From: Frateuria terrea
GTDB taxonomy: Bacteria; Pseudomonadota; Gammaproteobacteria; Xanthomonadales; Rhodanobacteraceae
DNA length: 64,000 bases
Assembly: GCF_900115705.1 (NCBI RefSeq)
Contig: NZ_FOXL01000005.1
Coordinates: 414,454-478,453 of the forward strand
Reading direction: 5' to 3'
Shown: piece by piece, positions 18,569 through 26,513 of the stretch
Layout: each line of letters begins with the position of its first letter
Position numbering within the stretch: position 1 is the stretch's first letter
Made by a program: the position numbers and the translations under genes
The notes under the pieces: model-generated
Database searches by the model: none
What the model saw: only the letters and a program-made list of their open reading frames with translations
Told to the model about the DNA's origin: nothing

Positions 18569-18892
18569 CCTGCGGCAGCCAGAAACTGCCCATAAGTGTC
18601 ACTTTTCGACAGAAACCAGGGAGCTGTTCGTCACGAACCAGATCACACTGGCAGATGGCTCGGGTACAGCAGCCTCCGTCTTGTATGCCTTTCGTGAACA
18701 TGTGCACAATCAGCCTCGTCGTAGGTATGCGGAAATACGGCGGCGGCAAACGTGGCACACAAACTGCTTCGTTCGGCCGTGAGCTTCCTGGTCGTTCCTG
18801 ACCGCGCATATGGGTCCGATTCCGCCTAGGGGGATCCGGGACCGGGGCTCAGGGGGCATCACTTCGGTTAGCTAACAGATAGAGGAACCACC
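18569..18892. other. Inter-pilin region with the major-pilin promoter
   Basis: 324 bases between the two pilin genes. It carries a sigma-54 promoter at 18753-18767 and leaves a roughly 115-base untranslated leader before the second pilin. I see no terminator with a T run after the first pilin and no coding sequence. The leader ends in AGAGGAACCACC, a good ribosome binding site. Confidence 0.6.
18753..18767 (+). promoter_or_regulatory. Strong sigma-54 promoter of pilA
   Basis: TGGCAC-N5-CTGC matches the RpoN consensus in all but one of the conserved positions, with GG and GC at the required 10-base separation. Transcription should start about 12 bases beyond the GC, near 18779. In gammaproteobacteria pilA is driven by RpoN with the PilS/PilR two-component system; those genes are not in this window. 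PilR sites should lie upstream but I cannot assign them by eye. Confidence 0.78.
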
Positions 18893-19336
18893 ATGAAGAA
18901 GAATCTCCAGAAGGGCTTCACCCTGATCGAGCTGATGATCGTGGTCGCGATCATCGCGATCCTGGCGGCCATCGCCATCCCGGCCTACCAGGACTACACC
19001 ATCCGCTCGCAGGTCTCCGAGGGCATGAGCCTGTCGGATGGCGCCAAGACCGCGGTTGCCGAGTACTACTCAAATAAGGGCACGTGGCCGCTGAGCAATG
19101 GTTTGGCGGGACTCTCCACGTCGACCGACATCAAGGGTAGTTACGTTCAGTCTGTCTCCGTGGACAGCGGCAAAATCACTGCCACCTACTCGTCGGCCTC
19201 ACCGGAAAAGGCCAGCACCAAAATCAACACCAAGACGCTCGTCCTCTCGCCCATTGCTAATAACGGCAGCGTCTCCTGGACGTGCGACAAGGGCACGGTC
19301 GACAAGAAGTATCTGCCGTCCAGCTGCCGCGAATAA
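18893..19336 (+). CDS. pilA: Type IVa major pilin PilA
   Basis: A 147-residue prepilin: leader MKKNLQKG, cleavage before FTLIEL, Glu5 and the conserved assembly helix, then a Ser/Thr-rich globular domain with a C-terminal disulfide loop (WTCDKG...LPSSCRE). It has the better promoter, an ideal ribosome binding site and its own terminator, so it is the likely main pilus subunit. The many Ser/Thr residues (for example STSTD, SSAS) could be O-glycosylation sites, which fits the neighbouring glycosyltransferases. Confidence 0.94.
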   Translation: MKKNLQKGFTLIELMIVVAIIAILAAIAIPAYQDYTIRSQVSEGMSLSDGAKTAVAEYYSNKGTWPLSNGLAGLSTSTDIKGSYVQSVSVDSGKITATYSSASPEKASTKINTKTLVLSPIANNGSVSWTCDKGTVDKKYLPSSCRE

Positions 19337-19358
19337 GGTTGATCAAAGCAGTATGCCA

Positions 19359-19387
19359 AAGGGCCGCTCTGCGGCCCTTCTTTTTTT
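19359..19387 (+). terminator. Intrinsic terminator after pilA
   Basis: AAGGGCCGC (19359-19367) pairs perfectly with GCGGCCCTT (19371-19379) around TCT, followed by C and seven T. A textbook terminator. It ends 10 bases before the start of the next gene, so the downstream glycosyltransferases are probably expressed by limited read-through or a separate weak promoter. Confidence 0.92.
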
Positions 19388-19397
19388 AGGTGGCCGA

Positions 19398-21383
19398 ATG
19401 CCCGCGCGTATCTCCATTCCGCGTATCTCCATTCCGATCATTCTTTTTTGGGCGCTTCTTGTCGGTTGCTATGCGGCCTACGCCCCCGGACTGAACGGCT
19501 ATTTCAACTTCGACGATTTCGCAAACCTCAATGCGCTCGGCCAAGAAGGCGGCGTCCGCGATTGGACGAGTTTTCTGCGCTACCTGACGTCCAGCCATGC
19601 CGACCCGACCGGTCGCCCCATTACCACCCTGAGCTTCCTGATCGATGGCAATGACTGGCCCGCGTGGGCCTACAGCTTCAAACGGACGAACGTGCTCCTG
19701 CACCTGCTCAACGGCACATTGCTGGTATGGACGCTACTGAAGCTGGGGCGATTGTCCCGATCCGAAGGGGTTGCCCAGCGCGCAGCCCTGATCGGCGGTG
19801 CGATTTGGCTGCTTCACCCGCTGTTCGTTTCGACGACCCTATACGTGGTCCAGCGCGAAGCAATGCTCCCAGTGACCTTTGGCCTGGCGGGCATCCTTTT
19901 GTGGCTGCATGGCCGCAGTGTCTTGACCGCGAGTCCGAAGCGGGGAGCCATGTGGATGCTCCTGGGCCTGTGGGGTGGAACGGTCCTGTCCGCGCTGAGC
20001 AAGGCAAACGGCATGCTGCTACCGCTGCTGGTCCTGGTGCTGGAGGGTACGGTGTTGCGGCCCCCACCCGGAGTCGAGCAGGCAGCCCTGGCTAGGACGC
20101 GCCGCTGGGTCCTGGGGATACCGGTCGCGGCGATGGTCTTGATCATTGCTTCGCTGATACCCGAGGCAGTCCGCGGCGCCACCGACATACGCCCCTGGAC
20201 GGTGGGCCAGAGGTTGCTCACCGAACCCCGCGTGCTGATCGAATACCTGCGACTGCTTTGGGTGCCGCGCTCGCTCTCCAGCGGTTTGTTCAACGACCAG
20301 GTACACGCATCGACTTCGCTATTCCAGCCTTGGACCACGGGATTGAGCCTGCTGACCCTGGCGGGATTGCTCGTCGTCGGGTGGATGCTACGCAAGCGCA
20401 ACCCACCGTGGGCATTGGCCATCCTGTTCTTTCTTGCCGGACATGTGCTGGAAAGCAGCTTCATTCCGCTGGAGCTGTACTTCGAGCACCGAAACTATTT
20501 ACCTGCGCTGTTCCTGTTCTGGCCGGTCGGCCTCTGGCTGGCGGATGATCGGGCCAGAGGCCACACCAAGGCGATTGCTGCCATTGGCCTGGTCATCTTC
20601 CTCGGCATGCTGACGCATGCGCGCGCCTCGCTATGGGGCGCACCGCTCAAGCAGGCGGTCGTTTGGGCAAAGATCAATCCCGACTCGCCCCGTGCACAAA
20701 CCAATGCAGCGATGTTTCTGGTCACACAGGGACGCGTACAGGAGGCGCGCAACCTGCTGTCGCAGGCCGCAAGCCGTTTCCCGGAGGAGGCGCAGGTGGT
20801 TTCGCTCCTCGCATCGACCGAGTGCCGCAGCCATCACCTGACCAACGATACGAGGACGCGGCTTCTCGACGCCTTCCGTCTGGATCCCCACGGAACAAAG
20901 CTACCCTTCACCTGGGTCGAGGCATCCTTGAGTGATGCGAGCAAGGGTGCGTGCCAGGGGCTCGACCTGGACCTTCTCGATGAGGCGGTATCCAGTCTCG
21001 CTAGGAACCCCCGCGCCAGCAACCCGGGCGGCCGGCAGGACCTGGACTACCTGCGCGCGTTGATCGCCTTGGCGCGCGGAAACGGCAAGGCTGCGCTGGC
21101 ACGCTTCGATGCTGGTCTGGCCGCGTTACCCAAACCAGCGACGGCCTTGAAGCAGGCCGCTCTGCTGGGCACCTACGGCTTCCCGGAACTCGGGCTGCAG
21201 CATCTGGCCTATTACGAAACTGTCCGCAAACCGACCCGGTTCCATATGAACATGCCTGCCGTCCATGCCTGGCTGCTCGAGCATCAGGGCTACTGGAATG
21301 GCGAGCTCGCGGAACTGGCGGCTGCATTGCGAACGGACGCTGCCAATCGCCAAGCGGCGCTGTCGGGACCACGTATCCACTGA
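19398..21383 (+). CDS. TMTC-like GT-C membrane glycosyltransferase with TPR tail (first copy)
   Basis: A 661-residue polytopic protein that automatic pipelines would name only 'tetratricopeptide repeat protein'. Near the N terminus, after one helix, is FNFDDFANLNA (D39-D40), then GRPITTLSF and NVLLHLLNG, WLLHPLFVSTTLYVVQR and, around residue 363, YFEHRNYLPAL. This order (double Asp in the first outer loop, RP-(L/I)-T, LLH, HP...YVVQR) matches eukaryotic TMTC O-mannosyltransferases and their bacterial relatives. About ten helices are followed by TPR-like repeats (QGRVQEARNLLSQA). Role in pilin glycosylation is inferred from position. Start at 19398; weak ribosome binding site. Confidence 0.72.
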   Translation: MPARISIPRISIPIILFWALLVGCYAAYAPGLNGYFNFDDFANLNALGQEGGVRDWTSFLRYLTSSHADPTGRPITTLSFLIDGNDWPAWAYSFKRTNVLLHLLNGTLLVWTLLKLGRLSRSEGVAQRAALIGGAIWLLHPLFVSTTLYVVQREAMLPVTFGLAGILLWLHGRSVLTASPKRGAMWMLLGLWGGTVLSALSKANGMLLPLLVLVLEGTVLRPPPGVEQAALARTRRWVLGIPVAAMVLIIASLIPEAVRGATDIRPWTVGQRLLTEPRVLIEYLRLLWVPRSLSSGLFNDQVHASTSLFQPWTTGLSLLTLAGLLVVGWMLRKRNPPWALAILFFLAGHVLESSFIPLELYFEHRNYLPALFLFWPVGLWLADDRARGHTKAIAAIGLVIFLGMLTHARASLWGAPLKQAVVWAKINPDSPRAQTNAAMFLVTQGRVQEARNLLSQAASRFPEEAQVVSLLASTECRSHHLTNDTRTRLLDAFRLDPHGTKLPFTWVEASLSDASKGACQGLDLDLLDEAVSSLARNPRASNPGGRQDLDYLRALIALARGNGKAALARFDAGLAALPKPATALKQAALLGTYGFPELGLQHLAYYETVRKPTRFHMNMPAVHAWLLEHQGYWNGELAELAAALRTDAANRQAALSGPRIH

Positions 21384-21407
21384 AGGCGTTGCGGCTAAAC
21401 TCCCGAA

Positions 21408-23387
21408 ATGGACGTGCGCGAGAAAGGCCAGCCCCTGTTTGCCAAACCCCGCACGAGCGGGCGAGCGGGCGGCTGGATCATGCTTGCGCTCCTGGCCCTG
21501 ACCATCGTCGCCTACTATCCAGGGCTCTCTGGCGGCTTTCTGTTCGATGACTACCCGAACATCGTCGACAACCCCGGCGTGCAGCCCACTGATGCCAGCC
21601 TCGGCACCTTGGTACGGGCCGCGCTTTCCTCGCCGTCGAGCGAGTTCAAGCGACCGCTGGCATCCCTCACCTTCGCAGCGAATTATCTGGCGGCCGGACT
21701 CGATCCGTACTGGATGAAGCTGACCAATCTGGTCATTCATCTGCTCAATGGCGTCGCCATGTTTTTCCTCGCCCGGGCCCTGCTGCGCCGCTTCCGGGAC
21801 GAGTACCCAGCCGGGTGGTTGGCGGCGTTGATCGCCGGCGCGTGGCTGCTGTTGCCGATCAACCTCACCGGTGTGCTGTACATCGTCCAACGCATGGAAA
21901 GCATGGCCAACCTGTTCGTCCTGGTCGGTTTGCTCGGCTATGTCCATGCCCGAAGCAAATTGCGCGACGCCAAGGATGAGAACGGGGCCTGGCGATACTA
22001 CGCGTTGTGTACGGCGAGCCTCGTCATGGCTACCGCGATCGGGCTGCTGGCGAAGGAAACCGCGGTCATGTTGCCGCTCTATGCAGCTATCACCGAATGG
22101 GTCGTGTTCGGCTTCCGTGATCGGCAAAACCGCGTCGACCGCACCATCGCAAGCCTGTTCCTTGTCGTGCTCGTCCTGCCTCTCATCATGGGACTGGTGT
22201 GGTTGCTTCCTGCCGTGCTCGACCCGGCGGACTGGGCAACAAGGGACTTTACGCTCGCCACCCGCCTGCTCAGCGAGGCGCGCATAGTTACCGATTACAT
22301 CGGTTGGACGATCCTTCCTACGGCCGAGGCGCTTTCGTTCTATCACGACGATTTCATACCGTCATCGAGCCTGCTCTCCCCTTGGACGACGCTTGCGGGC
22401 GTATTGGCGCTGGCCGCGTTGCTTGCGCTTGCGCTCTGGTTGCGACGCCGCCGACCGCTGGCGGCGCTTGGCATCCTGCTGTTTCTCGGCTGTCACCTGC
22501 TCACCGGGACAATCCTGCCGCTGGAATTGATCTACGAACATCGCAACTACTTTGCGAGTTTCGGGTTGCTCCTGGCCATCGTCCCCGTGCTGGCGGTGGC
22601 GTGGAAGTCGCCCATGGCCCTGCCCCGCTACGTGGCGCTGGGTGGACTCATACTGTTCTGGCTCGCACAAACGGCCGCGACCGCCTACGCCTGGGGTGAT
22701 CCCCTGCGACTGGCAGCCGACCTTGCCGATCGGGCGCCCAGGTCACCACGGGCCCAGTACGAGCTGGGACGTGCCTACATCATCTATTCGCACTACGATC
22801 CGGATTCCCCGTTCACGCGGTTGGCCTATGCGCCGCTCGAGCGCGCAACGAAACTGCCCGACTCCTCGATACTGCCGGAGCAGGCGCTGATCTTCATGAA
22901 CGCGCGGATGGGGCTGCCGATCAAGAACGCCTGGTGGGATAGCCTGATTGGCAAGCTGAGGGCGAAAACACCCGGAGTGCAGGACGAGAGCTCTCTGGGC
23001 GCACTGACCCAGTGTGCACGAGAGGGGCTCTGTCATCTCTCTCAAGAACGAATGGTTGCCGCATTTCTTGCCGCCACCTCGCACCCAAACCCCAGCGCAC
23101 GGCTGTTGGCCACTTATGGCGATTACGCCTGGAATGTCCTGGACAACCATTCGCTCGGCTTGAGCCTTAGCCAAAAGGCAGCCGCGGCCCGTCCCGGCGA
23201 AGCGGCCTACAGGATCACCTGCATACGTATGCTTGTGGCACTAGGCCGCGTTGAGGACGCCAAGCAGGAATACCAGGAACTCGAAGGCATGAACGTGGGA
23301 GGCGCATTGGATCACGAGCTGCGGAGCTTGCGGGAAGCTATCGATGCGCTGCATACCGGCGCCTCAAACAGCGCATCGGGAAGTTGA
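21408..23387 (+). CDS. TMTC-like GT-C membrane glycosyltransferase with TPR tail (second copy)
   Basis: A 659-residue paralogue of the preceding gene. It keeps LFDDYPNIVDN (D47-D48), KRPLASLTFAANY, NLVIHLLNG, VLYIVQRMESM and the YEHRNYFAS motif (E377), with about ten membrane helices and a soluble C-terminal half with TPR-like helices (ATYGDYAW, ALGRVEDAKQEYQEL). The two copies are clearly diverged, suggesting different acceptors or sugars rather than a recent duplication. It starts 24 bases after the first copy. GT-C enzymes use polyprenyl-phosphate sugars; the GT2 at 32095 could supply one. Donor and acceptor are unknown. Confidence 0.72.
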   Translation: MDVREKGQPLFAKPRTSGRAGGWIMLALLALTIVAYYPGLSGGFLFDDYPNIVDNPGVQPTDASLGTLVRAALSSPSSEFKRPLASLTFAANYLAAGLDPYWMKLTNLVIHLLNGVAMFFLARALLRRFRDEYPAGWLAALIAGAWLLLPINLTGVLYIVQRMESMANLFVLVGLLGYVHARSKLRDAKDENGAWRYYALCTASLVMATAIGLLAKETAVMLPLYAAITEWVVFGFRDRQNRVDRTIASLFLVVLVLPLIMGLVWLLPAVLDPADWATRDFTLATRLLSEARIVTDYIGWTILPTAEALSFYHDDFIPSSSLLSPWTTLAGVLALAALLALALWLRRRRPLAALGILLFLGCHLLTGTILPLELIYEHRNYFASFGLLLAIVPVLAVAWKSPMALPRYVALGGLILFWLAQTAATAYAWGDPLRLAADLADRAPRSPRAQYELGRAYIIYSHYDPDSPFTRLAYAPLERATKLPDSSILPEQALIFMNARMGLPIKNAWWDSLIGKLRAKTPGVQDESSLGALTQCAREGLCHLSQERMVAAFLAATSHPNPSARLLATYGDYAWNVLDNHSLGLSLSQKAAAARPGEAAYRITCIRMLVALGRVEDAKQEYQELEGMNVGGALDHELRSLREAIDALHTGASNSASGS

Positions 23388-23418
23388 CGCTCTCTCCCGG
23401 GGTGGGACAAGCCACGAC

Positions 23419-25146
23419 ATGTTCAGCACGCTAAAGAAAATCTGGACCATCTTCATTCCGTCTGAGCGGCGCGAGGCCGTGTGGATGATGCTGCTGGTCG
23501 TCCTGATGGCCGTCGCCGAAACAGTGGGTGTGCTTTCCATCATGCCGTTCCTGGCCGTCCTGGGCCGTCCGGCTGTCATCCATGAGAACGCTCTGCTGCA
23601 AACGGTCTACGCGCGGCTCGGTTTCCACGATGCGCGGGGGTTCATCCTGGCGCTCGGGTTTGCCTCGATCGCCTTAGTCATCGCCTCGTCGGCTTTCAAG
23701 ACAGTAACCCTGCACGTACTCAACCGCTTTGTGCACCTGCTGCGGCACGCAATCAGCTCCCGACTGCTGGCCCGTTACCTGCACCAGCCTTACGAGTTCT
23801 TCCTGACACGCAATCCGTCCGCCTTGAGCACCAACGTGCTGTCGGAGGTCGACCAGCTGCTGTTCCAACTGATCCAGCCGCTGTCGCAACTGCTGGCACA
23901 AGGTTGTGTGGTCCTGGCCATGGCGGTGCTTATCTTTTGCTACGACCCGCTGACGGCCATTTGCATCATTGCGGTGCTCGGAGTTCTCTACGGCCTGATC
24001 TACGGCTCCGTGCGGAAGCGGCTTGAAACCATCGGGCACGAACGCGGCGTTGCCAACGGCGAACGCTACCAGACGTGCAGCGAAGCCCTGGGTGGCATCA
24101 AGGACGTCAAGATCACCCACTCCGCCGCCGCTTACCTGCAACAGTTCGCGAAGGCCTCCCGGCAGCTTTCTCGCCACATGGCCGCCAGCGATACGCTAAG
24201 CCAGTCGCCGTTGTACCTGGTCGAGGCCACTGGCTACAGCATGTTGATCGTCATCGCACTCGTGTTGTTGCTCCGCTCGAACGATGTCGCACATGTACTG
24301 CCAGCGCTGGGCTTGTATGGCTTCGCCGCCTACCGCATGCTGCCGGCGGCGCAGGTGATGTATCGCGGCCTGGCCAAATTGAAGTTTTCCTCGTCCGCCC
24401 TGGACATGGTGCATCGCGATCTGACCCTGCCACAGGAACAACTGCCAATCGCTGCCGCCACTCTGGCACCACACAAGGAGATCCGCCTGCAGGGCATCCG
24501 CTATGCCTATCCATCTACACCCGACAAGCCAATATTCGATCGCTTCGATCTGACGATCCCAGCCCATGCCAGCGTTGGCATCGTCGGCAAGAGCGGCGCA
24601 GGCAAGAGCACCCTGATGGATCTATTGCTGGGGCTGCTGCAACCACAGATGGGCTCTCTCAGCGTAGATGGCGTTCCAATCACCATTGACAACGTTTCCG
24701 CCTGGCAGCGCGCCATCGGCTATGTTCCGCAACATGTTTATTTAGCAGATACCACGGTGGCGGAAAACATTGCTTTTGGTGCCTCGCGGGAAGGCATTGA
24801 CATGCGGGCAGTAGAACGGGCGGCACGCGCCGCGCAGATCCACGATTTTGTCGTCGGCGAATTGCCCCTCGGTTACGACACCAGGATCGGCGATCGCGGC
24901 ACCAGGCTGTCCGGCGGCCAGCGCCAGCGTGTCGGCATTGCCAGGGCGCTGTATCGCGACCCGGCAGTCCTATTCATGGACGAAGCGACCAGCGCGCTGG
25001 ATGCGCAAACCGAGGAAGCGCTAAACGAGGCGATCCGGAGCTTATCGGGCAGCAAAACGATCATAATCATCGCGCACAAGAAAGCCTCCCTCCGCAACTG
25101 CCAGCACCTGGTTTCGGTACCGCCTGATGAGACGGTAACGAGCTGA
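23419..25146 (+). CDS. ABC exporter, PglK/MsbA-like lipid-linked sugar flippase candidate
   Basis: A 575-residue half-transporter with a six-helix membrane domain (about 1-330) fused to an ATPase domain. Walker A GKSGAGKST starts at residue 390, the signature is LSGGQRQRVG, Walker B is VLFMDEATSALD, and the late His is IIIIAHK. The layout matches lipid-linked oligosaccharide flippases (PglK) and lipid A exporters. Among glycosyltransferases, flipping a lipid-linked glycan is the simplest reading; peptide or lipid export cannot be excluded. The reading frame is open back to 23344, but the ATG at 23419 follows the previous gene naturally. Confidence 0.82.
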   Translation: MFSTLKKIWTIFIPSERREAVWMMLLVVLMAVAETVGVLSIMPFLAVLGRPAVIHENALLQTVYARLGFHDARGFILALGFASIALVIASSAFKTVTLHVLNRFVHLLRHAISSRLLARYLHQPYEFFLTRNPSALSTNVLSEVDQLLFQLIQPLSQLLAQGCVVLAMAVLIFCYDPLTAICIIAVLGVLYGLIYGSVRKRLETIGHERGVANGERYQTCSEALGGIKDVKITHSAAAYLQQFAKASRQLSRHMAASDTLSQSPLYLVEATGYSMLIVIALVLLLRSNDVAHVLPALGLYGFAAYRMLPAAQVMYRGLAKLKFSSSALDMVHRDLTLPQEQLPIAAATLAPHKEIRLQGIRYAYPSTPDKPIFDRFDLTIPAHASVGIVGKSGAGKSTLMDLLLGLLQPQMGSLSVDGVPITIDNVSAWQRAIGYVPQHVYLADTTVAENIAFGASREGIDMRAVERAARAAQIHDFVVGELPLGYDTRIGDRGTRLSGGQRQRVGIARALYRDPAVLFMDEATSALDAQTEEALNEAIRSLSGSKTIIIIAHKKASLRNCQHLVSVPPDETVTS

Positions 25147-25192
25147 GCCGACATCTTCTGATTGGCCCCTTCTTCGTCTTACTATTCCTCAA

Positions 25193-26371
25193 ATGAAAAT
25201 TCTCGTATTGAATTCCCCCGAGGACGCAAGAAGGATCTATGGATCAGCCCTCTTCCATGACGACGTCACCTCGACGTACGTGGATGGCGGTAACATCAAC
25301 CCCAAAATGCTTCTGGACAAGGAAACACCCGACCTGGTGTTACTTAGCCTGGAGTGGCTGCCATTCCAAAGAGTCGTTTCCGCAGAAGCACGCAGGCGGA
25401 ATATACCCGTGTTGTATGTCATGGATGGCATACTTGAGTGGTCGTACGTATGGAACAACCATAGCTTCGTTTTCCCGGCAGGGACCGTTCTCCAACCGCT
25501 TATCGCAAGCCATATTTCGGTGATAGGAAGGCATCCGGCCCGGATACTGGCGGCAATGGGGCTCGGTGAAAAAATCAGCATCATCGGGTTACCTCGGCTG
25601 GACAACTTCGATAGGGCCAGGGTCGTTGCTTCCGGCGCGCCTCCAAGGCTGCTCATCTGTTGCGCACGCACCCCAAGCCACAACAATGAGCATCGCATCA
25701 GCGTCATCCAGGCGCTGTCCGACATCAAAGCGATAGCAGAGGAGCTCGGGATAGGTTGTGCTTGGAGGATAACGGACGAGTTGGCGCAGATCTTGGACGT
25801 AAAAAAAGCTGCAGAGCCTTTAACCGAGCTACTGTCGACATCGTCTGCCTTGATAACGCTTCCTTCAACTGTCGCGCTCGAGGGCATGCTGTGCGGCTTA
25901 CCTACGGCGATAATGGAATATCGCCCAGTACCTCTCTATCTCGAAACAGCCTGGCAGATCCGGAGCCGGGAACATATACGCCCCACGATAAACGAACTTC
26001 TCTATCCGCCTGCCGAAAAGCTAGCATATCAAGACTATTGCCTAAACGAGGAATTAAACATCGCAGACGCGGGCGACAACCTTCATCGCCTGATTGCAGA
26101 AATAACGGCACACACCGGAAAAGTGGTCGAATCCGCGCCGAAGGCACCTTACGGCGCGCTCGACTTCAAGCTCGTTCATTCCCAGATAAGCACGTTTTCT
26201 TCATCATCACTCGCCAGCCTTCAATACGAGATCGATGCTTACGCCAGTTATGACAAGCTTCTAAGAACGTGGAAAGCCGACCTGTTCGCCACCTGGCCGA
26301 TAAAGCTTCTCAGAATGCTCCGAGGGGTTCCGTTGTTCAAAAGGATAAACCGGCTTCTGGAGTCAATTTGA
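25193..26371 (+). CDS. Uncharacterised GT-B-like protein of a glycan locus
   Basis: A 392-residue soluble protein that I do not recognise as a named family. It begins with a Rossmann-like strand (MKILVLNSP), has LLICCARTPSHNNEH in the middle and SSALITLPSTVALEGMLCGLPTAIMEY at about 220-246. The latter resembles the donor-binding region of GT-B glycosyltransferases and CDP-glycerol-transferase-like capsule proteins, where a Ser-Thr pair precedes a conserved Glu. Its base composition is visibly lower in G+C than the neighbours and it uses rarer A/T-ending codons, suggesting recent acquisition. A glycosyltransferase is likely but unproven. Confidence 0.5.
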   Translation: MKILVLNSPEDARRIYGSALFHDDVTSTYVDGGNINPKMLLDKETPDLVLLSLEWLPFQRVVSAEARRRNIPVLYVMDGILEWSYVWNNHSFVFPAGTVLQPLIASHISVIGRHPARILAAMGLGEKISIIGLPRLDNFDRARVVASGAPPRLLICCARTPSHNNEHRISVIQALSDIKAIAEELGIGCAWRITDELAQILDVKKAAEPLTELLSTSSALITLPSTVALEGMLCGLPTAIMEYRPVPLYLETAWQIRSREHIRPTINELLYPPAEKLAYQDYCLNEELNIADAGDNLHRLIAEITAHTGKVVESAPKAPYGALDFKLVHSQISTFSSSSLASLQYEIDAYASYDKLLRTWKADLFATWPIKLLRMLRGVPLFKRINRLLESI

Positions 26372-26513
26372 GGGCGATACCCGCCCAATGGGGCCTATGT
26401 GCAGCCGGCATTCAAGGTGCTTATTTGATGTGTTTTTATTACTCTCCGCTGCCTCCGGCGACTTGCGCAGGTCACCAACCATCCTTCGTTGAAGCCACTG
26501 TCCGCGGTGCCCC

